From assembly GCA_964601205.1 (NCBI GenBank), contig CAZRML010000035.1:1-64000 (forward strand): a stretch of DNA of 64,000 nucleotides, read 5' to 3'. Under the pieces are notes generated by a model, which searched no databases, had not been told where the DNA came from, and was given only the letters and a program-made list of their open reading frames with translations. Each line of letters begins with the position of its first letter. The stretch's first letter is position 1. A program made the position numbers and the translations under genes. The DNA is from JAQVEM01 sp964601205. Lineage in GTDB: Bacteria > Actinomycetota > Humimicrobiia > Humimicrobiales > Humimicrobiaceae. Below are positions 8,188 through 15,626 of this stretch, piece after piece.

Positions 8188-9105
8188 CTAATCCCCCAGT
8201 ATTTTTTTTAGTTCGTTTAAAATATCATCTTCTATCCATCCGTTCCTTCCTGCCAGCTTTCCGGTTTCTACTCCCATTATTTTATACAGCCTTAGCTCCT
8301 CTTCTAAAAATTGCTCCTCCATGCTTTTAATATGCTCCCTTATGGTTCCCAGATCCCCCCGCGCTATGGGTCCGGTCAGTGATTTCTCGGTACCCAGTTT
8401 TTTTACATTATCAATAGTGCCATCAACCAGACTCATAATCCCTTTTAATGAATCTTCCGAGCTCATACCTATCTTTTTATACAACCCGGCTGCGTAATTT
8501 AATAATGTAACCAGATAGTTTGATGCTATGCAGGCCGCAGCGTGGTACAGTGGTTTCTTTTCATCTTCTACCTCTATTATTTCACCGTCCAGTTTTTCTA
8601 TAAGTATTCCGGCCGTCTTTTTTACATCACTGCTGGAGCAGGTTACCCCAAAGATGGTTCCGGGCATTGTTTTTATCGCCTCCCCTATTGAGGCAAATGA
8701 TTTCATGGGATGAATTGATGCAGTCCCTGCGCCCAGAACACCTGCCGATTCAAGCACTCCGAGTTTCTTTGAACCGCTAAAGTGTATCACACAGTAGTCT
8801 TTTAAGGACTTATTGTCCGGACCTTTAAATATCTCTTTACAAACACTCTCTATCGCATCGTCGGGTGTGCATATCAGAACACAATTTGAAGCAAATGCCG
8901 CCTCCCTGTTATTTTTCGTGAAAATTATACCCTGGCTCTTGCTGTCTATAATTTTCTTTGCTCTTTTTAATGATTTATCTGTCCTGGAAGAAATCGCCTT
9001 CAGTTTTATCCCGGGAAAGTTTCCCTTTGAAAAAATATACCCTAGAGTAGTTCCAACTCTCCCTGCACCAATTATACACAGCTCTATGGATTTTTTTTTA
9101 CTCAT
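8188..9105 (-). CDS. DUF2520 Rossmann-fold dehydrogenase (COG5495), candidate ketopantoate reductase
   Basis: This 305-residue protein has an N-terminal dinucleotide fold (LCIIGAGRVGTTLGYIF, GxGxxG) and conserved blocks of the DUF2520/Rossmann-like family: LICTPDDAIE, VIHFSGSK, ASIHPMKSFA and HAAACIASNYLVTLLNYA. The C-terminal all-helical domain (from about residue 185) resembles that of 6-phosphogluconate/ketopantoate reductase-type enzymes. It is immediately upstream of panB (13 bases), and no panE is in the cluster. NADPH reduction of ketopantoate to pantoate is therefore the obvious missing role. That assignment is inference from position and fold; the family itself is not assigned here from a known reaction. 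Confidence 0.85.
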   Translation of the reverse strand: MSKKKSIELCIIGAGRVGTTLGYIFSKGNFPGIKLKAISSRTDKSLKRAKKIIDSKSQGIIFTKNNREAAFASNCVLICTPDDAIESVCKEIFKGPDNKSLKDYCVIHFSGSKKLGVLESAGVLGAGTASIHPMKSFASIGEAIKTMPGTIFGVTCSSSDVKKTAGILIEKLDGEIIEVEDEKKPLYHAAACIASNYLVTLLNYAAGLYKKIGMSSEDSLKGIMSLVDGTIDNVKKLGTEKSLTGPIARGDLGTIREHIKSMEEQFLEEELRLYKIMGVETGKLAGRNGWIEDDILNELKKILGD

Positions 9106-9144
9106 TATTTTCTTAACTGTATTTAAGTTTTTATCAAAAGACGT

Positions 9145-10254
9145 CTAAGAAACCCTTATTGGCATTAACAGATACATTATATTGTTGTTCTTCTCCGGTC
9201 TCAGCAGGATAGGCTTCAGGGGTTCATCAATCGATATTATTATATTTTTCCCATCCATAATGTTTATTCCGTCGATTAAAAACTCCGGATTAAATGCTAC
9301 TTCCATTTTTTCATCAGCATACGACACCTCAAAATCCTCACTCGAGCTTCCAACTTCCTTAACATTCATAGAAACTGTTATGGTGCCCTTTTCTATAGTA
9401 ATCCTTACAGGTATATTATCCTGCGATATTGACGAAATCCTCTTTACAACATCCAGCATCCTGTCTTTGCTGACAATTATATTGTGTTTTAGTTTCTGAG
9501 GTATTAATTGTTTGTATTCCGGAAATTTCCCCGAAAGCAGCCGTGACACTATAATGTCCTTCCTTTTTTCATCATCTTCCATATAAAAACTTATCTGGTT
9601 CTCCTCTATGCTCGCTTCTATACTACTCCCCCTGTATTCACTCCTGGACACACTGTCCAGAACCTTTGCCGGCACTATAACGCCGGCCGATGAAATATCT
9701 TTATCTATTTTTTCTTTTACCATTGCCAGCCTGTAGCTGTCAGTTGCTACCATACTTATTATTCCATCTTCAATCTCTAAAAATACTCCTGTCAATATCG
9801 CCCTGCTTTCGTCAACAGACGCCGCTTTCTGTACTTTCGTTACAAGTCTCCTAAATTTATCTGTGCTTAACTTTAGGCTATTCTCTTTTTTTATGTCTGG
9901 AAATCCGGGATACTCCCCCACCGCCAGCGTGTTCAGTGTGAAAAAGGCTTTCTCGCAGGTAATCCCCAGCTGGTTCGTGGTCTTATTAAGCTCTACTTCT
10001 ACTTTTGACTCCTTCAGGCTTTTTAGAATACTGGTTAATATTCTTGCCGGGACTATTGCCTTCCCTTTTTCTATTATTTTAACCGGGTATCTACATTTTA
10101 TGCTCGTCTCTAAATCCGTACTATATACGGTCAGCTCCCTGTCTGCGTCCAGCATTATTCCATTTAAAATAACTGTGGAAGTTTTAGGGTTTATTACTTT
10201 GCTTGAGAATAATACTGTGTCAAGAAAATCTGTTTTTGTTGTTTGAAACTTCAT
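9145..10254 (-). CDS. dnaN: DNA polymerase III subunit beta (sliding clamp)
   Basis: This 369-residue protein has the usual clamp length and three-domain pattern. It starts MKFQTTKTDFLDTV, contains LTGVFLEIEDGIISMVATDSYRLA in the second domain and ends with the typical PILLRP...MYLLMPIRVS. It encircles DNA and tethers polymerase III. GAGAGG lies just upstream of the ATG. It follows dnaA on the minus strand after a 281-base gap that has its own DnaA-box-like sites. No recF follows; the next genes downstream are the pantothenate cluster. Confidence 0.97.
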   Translation of the reverse strand: MKFQTTKTDFLDTVLFSSKVINPKTSTVILNGIMLDADRELTVYSTDLETSIKCRYPVKIIEKGKAIVPARILTSILKSLKESKVEVELNKTTNQLGITCEKAFFTLNTLAVGEYPGFPDIKKENSLKLSTDKFRRLVTKVQKAASVDESRAILTGVFLEIEDGIISMVATDSYRLAMVKEKIDKDISSAGVIVPAKVLDSVSRSEYRGSSIEASIEENQISFYMEDDEKRKDIIVSRLLSGKFPEYKQLIPQKLKHNIIVSKDRMLDVVKRISSISQDNIPVRITIEKGTITVSMNVKEVGSSSEDFEVSYADEKMEVAFNPEFLIDGINIMDGKNIIISIDEPLKPILLRPEKNNNIMYLLMPIRVS

Positions 10255-10535
10255 TATAACCTCTCTAAGGATATTTAAATATAAACATATTTTATTATAT
10301 ATAGTATTTAATTTAAATAGCCAGTAGAAGTTATAAGGACTGTTGGAAATGTTTATAACCAGTAAAAGTATTTTATAGAGAATAAAATCAAAGAAATTAA
10401 TTGTTGATAATAAACCAGAATACTGTTTAAAGATTTTGAAAAATAAGAGCTTTACATAATTTACGTTAGTTATTAACAGAAAATAAAAAAATATGTTTAT
10501 AAAAGCAAGGGATTATAAACAGTTTTTACACAGGT
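10255..10535. promoter_or_regulatory. dnaA-dnaN intergenic region with DnaA-box-like sites
   Basis: This 281-base AT-rich gap contains TGTTGATAA (10402-10410, reverse of TTATCAACA) and TTTTACACA (10524-10532, fits TTWTNCACA). It must carry any dnaN promoter and may form a second part of a bipartite origin around dnaA. No ORF is supported. Confidence 0.45.
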
Positions 10536-11897
10536 TTAAGAAGAGGTCTTAATTTTATTTGTTAACTCCTGAATCTGCCTGTAAACGGTTTTGTCGTTAT
10601 TTATAAGATCCGAAACTTTTGAGACAGCATATATAACTGTTGAGTGGTCCCTGTCTCCAAAAGATTTACCTATTCTTGGAAGAGAGTTACTGGTTAGCTC
10701 TCTTGATAGATACATAGCAAGCTGTCGGGCGTGGGAGATAAATTTATTTCTTTTGGTACTGAGGATATCGCTTATTGGTATTGAGAAATATTTTGAAACT
10801 TCTTTAATAATTGTTTGTATACTTGTTTTGTGTTCCCTGTCGTCGGGCAGCATATCTTTTAAAATGTTTTTGGCTATATTTAAATCTGGCCTGGACTTTG
10901 TTAATGAGGCGAATGCTACTATCCTTGTAAGAGACCCCTCAAGCTCCCTGATATTTGAGGTAATCTTTTCGGCTATAAGGTTTAAAATCGCATCGGATGC
11001 GGTTATGCTTTCCCTTTCAGAGTATTTCTTTAAGATGGCGAGCCTTGTCTCAAAATCCGGTGGCTTAATGTCTGTGACAAGACCCCACTCAAATCTTGAG
11101 CAAAGCCTTTCTTCAAGGGTGGTTATGTTTTTTGGGGCGCGGTCACTTGACAGTACTATCTGACGGTTGGTGTCATGAAGAGCATTAAAGGTGTGAAAAA
11201 ATTCTTCCTGGCTTGCTTCTTTATCCTCAAGAAACTGTATGTCGTCTACGAGAAGGACATCATTGTTTCTATAACTCTCTTTAAAAGTGAATATGTCTTT
11301 GTATCTGAGGGCATTAATAAAATCATTTAAAAATCTCTCTGCTGACACGTACTTCACTATCTTGCTAGGGTTTAATTGCAGTGTGTATTGCCCTATTGCG
11401 TGTAGCAGGTGTGTCTTGCCCAGCCCAACTCCGCCGTATATAAAGAGAGGATTATAGGTTTTACCGGGCTTCTCGCTTACGGCAAGGGCAGCTGTACAGG
11501 CGAACCTGTTACTGTTTCCAACAATAAAAGTATCAAAAGTATATTTGGAGTTAAAAGAGGAACTCCTGTTTTTTGTGCTCGTGGAGTTTTTAATATCAGG
11601 GCTTTCAATGGTATAGTCTTCATAATTATCATTTGAGAGCCCGCTCTTATCGGGAAGTGTAATAATCTTTATTTTATATGAATTGTTGGTTACTTTTTTA
11701 ACAGACTCGGATATGATGCCCGAGTACCTTGATTCAAGCCACTCTTTTGCGAAAGGGCTGCCAACAGAGATGGTTAAACAGTTTTTTTTTAAAGACACAG
11801 GTGTTATATGCTCAAACCAGGCTTTGTATGTAGGAAGATTTATCCTGTTTTTTACGTCGTCAAGAGTATTTTTCCAGATGTTCTGTAGTTCCGCCAT
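10536..11897 (-). CDS. dnaA: Chromosomal replication initiator protein DnaA
   Basis: This 453-residue protein shows all four DnaA domains. Domain I is AELQNIWKNTLDDVKNRI...YKAWFEHITPVSL. Domain II is a Ser/Asn-rich linker (about residues 95-120). The AAA+ domain III has Walker A GGVGLGKTHLLHAIG and Walker B LLVDDIQFL. Domain IV carries the DnaA-box-binding signature DRDHSTVIYAVSKV. It binds oriC and opens the duplex in its ATP form. No clear Shine-Dalgarno is seen before the ATG. It is 12 bases downstream of the HATPase gene, so it is probably read from the same transcript. Confidence 0.98.
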   Translation of the reverse strand: MAELQNIWKNTLDDVKNRINLPTYKAWFEHITPVSLKKNCLTISVGSPFAKEWLESRYSGIISESVKKVTNNSYKIKIITLPDKSGLSNDNYEDYTIESPDIKNSTSTKNRSSSFNSKYTFDTFIVGNSNRFACTAALAVSEKPGKTYNPLFIYGGVGLGKTHLLHAIGQYTLQLNPSKIVKYVSAERFLNDFINALRYKDIFTFKESYRNNDVLLVDDIQFLEDKEASQEEFFHTFNALHDTNRQIVLSSDRAPKNITTLEERLCSRFEWGLVTDIKPPDFETRLAILKKYSERESITASDAILNLIAEKITSNIRELEGSLTRIVAFASLTKSRPDLNIAKNILKDMLPDDREHKTSIQTIIKEVSKYFSIPISDILSTKRNKFISHARQLAMYLSRELTSNSLPRIGKSFGDRDHSTVIYAVSKVSDLINNDKTVYRQIQELTNKIKTSS

Positions 11898-11909
11898 AAT
11901 ATTCTTATA

Positions 11910-12767
11910 TTAAATATTATTTGAATAATATTCAAGGTATTTTATGCCTTTTTTGGACAATTTTCTTTTACCGCTCCCGCTGGAGATTAAGAATTTATGT
12001 TTTTCAAGGTAAATTAGCTCACGGTAGGATGTTGAAAGGCTGAAGCCAAGTTCTTTGGCTATGGTTGACGGGCCGGCCTCATCAAGCTCCAGGATAACAA
12101 AGAGGATTTTTCTCTGCCTGTCCGAAAGTATCATTTTATCAAAAGATGCGGCAGGTTCTGCCGGCGGTTCCTGGCTTGATGCATCCCGGACCGGTGATTG
12201 GTCACGGGACAATGTGGTATCTGTACCCTGAAGGCCGTGGTTTTTAGGAGTCCGGTCTAATTTTAAAGAGATGACTGTTCCCTCTGTTATATTATCACTG
12301 ACGTCTATTGAGCCGCCTGAGAAAGTGATGGTTTCCTTAACTATCGGGAATCCGGAGCCAACGCCTCTGATATACTCTTTCATTTTGTTGGTAGCAGATG
12401 TATAACCGGGAAGAAAAGCTTTTTCCTTGTCACCTATTCCCGGTCCCTGGTCTGATACAATTATGTGGTTCCCGTTATCGAGGACGGTAATGACAACTTC
12501 TTTGAAATCTGCGTGGATGAGATTCTCAATTATTTCTCTAATAATAGTATATGGGATGCTACCACCTATCTCATGTGAAAGATTATAGGTTTTCTGGGAT
12601 GTTTCGTTTAAGAAGTTGTTTATATTATCATAGTTAAGGTCTATTATTCTCGGGATGCTGCGCATATTGTCATAGATGGCAATTCTTGCCGACAATTTAT
12701 TAATACCCTGGCCGGAATTATGCTGGTTGGTTGTGTTGTCTGGATCTATATTATTGTTGTCAATCAT
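11910..12767 (-). CDS. HATPase-domain protein with C-terminal winged helix, adjacent to dnaA
   Basis: This 285-residue protein has a GHKL ATPase domain (about residues 50-170) with N-box IIENLIHAD, G1 box DQGPGIGD and G2 box GVGSGFPIV. There is no dimerisation/phospho-acceptor histidine domain, so it looks like an anti-sigma-type or stand-alone ATPase rather than a sensor kinase. A Pro/Ser-rich linker (about 175-210) leads to a winged-helix domain (ILSDRQRKILFVILEL...GPSTIAKELGFSLSTSYRELIYLEKHKFL). It lies 12 bases upstream of dnaA on the same strand and borders the presumed oriC. A role in controlling dnaA or initiation is inference from position. I know no established name. Confidence 0.8.
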   Translation of the reverse strand: MIDNNNIDPDNTTNQHNSGQGINKLSARIAIYDNMRSIPRIIDLNYDNINNFLNETSQKTYNLSHEIGGSIPYTIIREIIENLIHADFKEVVITVLDNGNHIIVSDQGPGIGDKEKAFLPGYTSATNKMKEYIRGVGSGFPIVKETITFSGGSIDVSDNITEGTVISLKLDRTPKNHGLQGTDTTLSRDQSPVRDASSQEPPAEPAASFDKMILSDRQRKILFVILELDEAGPSTIAKELGFSLSTSYRELIYLEKHKFLISSGSGKRKLSKKGIKYLEYYSNNI

Positions 12768-13182
12768 AATTAATAAAAAAGCAGAACAACGGTATTTGTT
12801 TTTTTATGTTTATTAAGTAAAAGCATTAAACAATGTTAACACTTTTCATTTTCTTTTCAGAAATTTAAAGTTATCAACATATAAATGATAATATTTTAGT
12901 CAGGAAAAAGCTACTAGATTATTTGATAGATATAAAATTCCGGGAACACATGACATGTAATATAGTGAGGTTTTTTGAGTTTTCAACAGTTTTTTCAACA
13001 CGTGTTGAAAAGTTAATAATATTGCGGAAAGGATTTGAAAAAGCACACTATAAATAAAATTTTAAAAATATCTTTTTCAGGTAAACGCTGCAGTAGAACA
13101 TGTGTTTGAAAAAAAAATAAGTATTAAATTTTAATACTTGAAAAGAATAATAATAAACCATTTCCGGACCAAAAGGGCAGCC
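12768..13182. other. Candidate replication origin (oriC)
   Basis: A gene-free AT-rich interval between the divergent dnaA-side and rpmH-side operons. DnaA-box-like sites are TTATCAACA (12871-12879), TTTTCAACA (12980-12988 and 12992-13000) and its reverse (13003-13011). The last two form a perfect 20-bp palindrome, TTTTCAACACGTGTTGAAAA. A near-perfect AT-only-core palindrome spans about 13119-13139 (AAGTATTAAA and its complement), close to A/T-rich tracts that could unwind. The gene context (dnaA, rpmH, parAB, mnmEG) is the standard bacterial origin context. Confidence 0.7.
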
Positions 13183-13211
13183 TTGATATTAAAAAGATTA
13201 AAATGTATAAT
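13183..13211 (+). promoter_or_regulatory. Promoter for the rpmH-rnpA-yidD-yidC-khpB operon
   Basis: TTGATA (13183-13188), a 17-base spacer and a perfect TATAAT (13206-13211) lie 39 bases before the rpmH ATG. Confidence 0.75.
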
Positions 13212-13250
13212 CTACTACCTGATTGGAAACAATAGTAAAGTTGGGAAAAG

Positions 13251-13385
13251 ATGAAAAGAACATATCAGCCAAATGTAAAAAAAAGAAAGAAAAATCATGG
13301 CTTCAGGGAGAGAATGAAAACTAGAGCCGGCAGGGCAATTATATCCAGCAGGAGAAAAAAAGGAAGAAAGAAACTTACAGCCTGA
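13251..13385 (+). CDS. rpmH: 50S ribosomal protein bL34
   Basis: A 44-residue, highly basic protein (MKRTYQPNVKKRKKNHGF, then RMKTRAGRAIISSRRKKGRK) that is a textbook bL34 of the large ribosomal subunit. The central FRERMKTRAGRAII block aligns without gaps to the family. It starts at ATG 13251, preceded by GGGAAAAG. It is the first gene of the operon leading to rnpA, 20 bases before that gene's likely start. Confidence 0.97.
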   Translation: MKRTYQPNVKKRKKNHGFRERMKTRAGRAIISSRRKKGRKKLTA

Positions 13386-13405
13386 CATGAAAAAGGAAGA
13401 TAAAA

Positions 13406-13741
13406 ATTAAATTTGAAACAATTAAAAGAAGGGCTGATTTTGCAGAGGTATTCAGGGAAGGATTTTACAGGAGAAGCAGATATCTGGGAATATATATACT
13501 TAAAAAACCCGGTGACGGCAATTTATTGAGAGCGGGTTTTGTTATTAGTAAAAAGATAGGCGGAGCTGTTTTTAGAAATAGAATTAAAAGGGTTTTAAAG
13601 GAAACATTAAGGAATATGGATGTTAAAATTCGTGGAAGCTTTGATTTGGTGTTTGTTGTAAAAAAAAGTGAATACGGTACTAACGTCCGTTATTTAAAGA
13701 TAGATATGGAAGAAAACATTTTTGATTTCTTTTCAGTATAA
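13406..13741 (+). CDS. rnpA: Ribonuclease P protein component, probable AUU start
   Basis: This is the protein subunit that assists RNase P RNA in tRNA 5' processing. The conserved N-terminus (KFETIKRRADFAEVFREGFYRRS) is encoded from about 13409. The first ATG, GTG or TTG that could replace it lies far inside (TTG 13509 or GTT/ATT near 13526), which would delete this essential part. In frame after the upstream stop (13388-13390) only ATA (13400) and ATT (13406) precede it. AAGGA (13393-13397) is 8 bases before ATT 13406, a normal spacing. The resulting 111 residues match the family length. The core RNR motif is present in GAVFRNRIKRVLKE. Confidence 0.88.
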   Translation: MKFETIKRRADFAEVFREGFYRRSRYLGIYILKKPGDGNLLRAGFVISKKIGGAVFRNRIKRVLKETLRNMDVKIRGSFDLVFVVKKSEYGTNVRYLKIDMEENIFDFFSV

Positions 13742-13757
13742 TGTTGATTGATATTTT

Positions 13758-13997
13758 ATGATTGTAAACTACCAGGTCCCTGTAATCGTGAAAAGAGTAT
13801 TAATTTTTTTAATAAAAGCTTATAAAAAATATATTTCACCCCTGCTACCAAGGAGCTGTAGGTTTTATCCCACATGTTCTGAATATGCACTTGAGGCGAT
13901 AAGCAAATATGGTGTATTAAAAGGGGGTATTAAATCTATATATAGAATATTAAGATGTAACCCATTTAATAAGGGCGGATATGACCCTGTTAAATAA
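13758..13997 (+). CDS. yidD: Membrane protein insertion efficiency factor YidD
   Basis: A 79-residue protein with the family core KAYKKYISPLLPRSCRFYPTCSEYALEAISKYG and CNPFNKGGYDPV, including the three conserved cysteines. It is a small membrane-associated protein that assists YidC-dependent insertion. The family usually starts about ten residues later, so GTG 13788 is a possible alternative start. It lies between rnpA and yidC, as in most bacteria. Confidence 0.95.
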   Translation: MIVNYQVPVIVKRVLIFLIKAYKKYISPLLPRSCRFYPTCSEYALEAISKYGVLKGGIKSIYRILRCNPFNKGGYDPVK

Positions 13998-14018
13998 TAT
14001 TGAGGAGGGCATTATAAA

Positions 14019-14876
14019 TTGAGCTACATATATCAGATATTGAGCCCGATACAGGATGTTCTGGAACATATAATAATTTTTTTATACAATAACGTAATTG
14101 GAAATTACGGCATAGTAATAATACTTTTGACCATTATAGTGAGGTTAATACTTGTTCCTCTAACTATAACTCAGACGAAATCCATGGCCAGGATGCAAAA
14201 ACTACAGCCCGAGTTAAAAGAGCTGCAGAAGAAGTACAAAGATGATAAGCAGAAGCTTCAACAGGAAACCATGGAGTTCTACCGAAAAAATAATGTAAAC
14301 CCCCTGGCAGGATGCCTGCCACTTTTGTTGCAGCTCCCTGTATTTTTTGCTTTGTTTCAGGCCCTGAGGAGTCCATCAGAGATCGTGACAAATGTGCTGG
14401 GAAGCTTTAATCTGCATGGTGTCGCAAATGGTTTAAAAACAGGGCTGATGGGATTTGTTAATTCCGCGGACATCGGCGTAACAGGTGTTGCTAATCCAAA
14501 ATATAATTTTTTGTGGTTGAATTTAAACGAAAGGGATCCGTATTATATCCTGGTAATATTAATGGTGGCAACAATGTTTGTATCAATGAAAATGACAAAT
14601 ACAGACCCCAAGCAGTCAAAAATTATGTACATAATGCCAATTGCTTTCGGCTTTATATCATTTCAATTTCCATCAGGAATACTTGTATACTGGGTGACTA
14701 CCAACATATGGTCAATAGGGCAGCAATGGATTGTAAATAAAATTGTTACCAAAGAAAAAATAAAGAGAGAGCTGGGAGAAAAGAGCGGTGACTCGCAGGG
14801 GGAAAAGGAATTAAGTGAAGAGGAAAAGAAGATAATAAGAAGAAAGTTAAAGAAGAAAAAAAAGAAGAAAAAATAA
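14019..14876 (+). CDS. yidC: Membrane protein insertase YidC (short, Gram-positive/actinobacterial type)
   Basis: This 285-residue protein lacks the large periplasmic domain of proteobacterial YidC. It starts with TTG, set by GAGGAGGG upstream. The 60KD_IMP core is visible: NYGIVIILLTIIVRLILVPLT with the conserved hydrophilic-groove Arg, then the cytoplasmic coiled-coil hairpin QKLQPELKELQKKYKDDKQKLQQETMEFYRKNNVNPLAG split around residue 70, then LLLQLPVFFALFQALR and later membrane helices. The C-terminus is a run of lysines typical for ribosome contact. It inserts proteins into the cytoplasmic membrane, alone or with SecYEG. Confidence 0.95.
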   Translation: MSYIYQILSPIQDVLEHIIIFLYNNVIGNYGIVIILLTIIVRLILVPLTITQTKSMARMQKLQPELKELQKKYKDDKQKLQQETMEFYRKNNVNPLAGCLPLLLQLPVFFALFQALRSPSEIVTNVLGSFNLHGVANGLKTGLMGFVNSADIGVTGVANPKYNFLWLNLNERDPYYILVILMVATMFVSMKMTNTDPKQSKIMYIMPIAFGFISFQFPSGILVYWVTTNIWSIGQQWIVNKIVTKEKIKRELGEKSGDSQGEKELSEEEKKIIRRKLKKKKKKKK

Positions 14877-14899
14877 CTTCTAACCCAGGAGGTGTGAAG

Positions 14900-15490
14900 T
14901 TGACTGAAGACAGAAGCATAGAAGAGGCTATTGATTCGTATGTTGAATCGCTTGAAGAAGAGCAGAAGAGCAATAAATTGATAGAGGATAAGCATGAGGG
15001 AAAACAGGAAATAGGTGATGATACTGAAGAAATCAATGGATTAGAAAAAATAAAAAACATATTAAAGAAGTCTATTGAGCTAATCTGTCTGGGAGAGAAG
15101 GTAAAAATAAGCACCGATTCAAAAAAATTAGAGCTTTCTGTACACGGGGAGGATCTGGGGATCGCAATAGGAAGAAATGGTAAGAACATGCAGGCACTTG
15201 AGTATATAATTAATTTGATAGGTAAAAGGAAAAATCTTATTGATGGAAATGTGGTAATAGATATTAAAAACTACAGGAAAAAGAGAATAGAGAAAATAAA
15301 AAAAACAGCCCTGATTAAAGCAAAGAAGGCTATTAGCGAGGGGAAAAAGATTACATTAGAACCTATGTGCTCTTATGAAAGAAAAGTAATACACAAGATG
15401 CTTGCAGGATTTGAGAACATAAGGACACGAAGCATACACGAAGAGCCTAACAGAAGGATTATAATATACCCTGTTAAAAGCAACGAATAG
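14900..15490 (+). CDS. khpB: RNA-binding protein KhpB/Jag (KH and R3H domains)
   Basis: About 196 residues from TTG 14900, chosen because AGGAGG lies 7 bases upstream; a GTG at 14894 is too close to it. An acidic N-terminal region (about residues 1-55) replaces a clear Jag_N domain. A KH domain with LGIAIGRNGKNMQALEYIINLIG follows, then an R3H domain ending CSYERKVIHKMLAGF...RSIHEEPNRRIIIYP. In other bacteria KhpB with KhpA binds RNA and affects cell division and elongation. It ends the rpmH operon; an intrinsic terminator follows after 24 bases. Confidence 0.92.
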   Translation: MTEDRSIEEAIDSYVESLEEEQKSNKLIEDKHEGKQEIGDDTEEINGLEKIKNILKKSIELICLGEKVKISTDSKKLELSVHGEDLGIAIGRNGKNMQALEYIINLIGKRKNLIDGNVVIDIKNYRKKRIEKIKKTALIKAKKAISEGKKITLEPMCSYERKVIHKMLAGFENIRTRSIHEEPNRRIIIYPVKSNE

Positions 15491-15514
15491 AACCAGAAGA
15501 AATAAAAAATAATT

Positions 15515-15541
15515 AAATGGCACCGCGGTGCCATTTTTTTT
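15515..15541 (+). terminator. Intrinsic terminator after khpB
   Basis: A perfect palindrome (AATGGCACCGCGGTGCCATT, 15516-15535) is followed by T8 (15534-15541). It closes the rpmH-khpB operon. Confidence 0.9.
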
Positions 15542-15559
15542 CGCTATAAAGCAGTAGTT

Positions 15560-15587
15560 TTGAATAATAATAAATATTAAATATAAT
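15560..15587 (+). promoter_or_regulatory. Promoter for mnmE
   Basis: TTGAAT (15560-15565), a 16-base spacer and TATAAT (15582-15587) lie 39 bases before the mnmE ATG, just after the preceding terminator. Confidence 0.6.
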
Positions 15588-15626
15588 AGTGGTTGTTTAA
15601 AAAAATAAAACAGGGAATAGAGAAAA

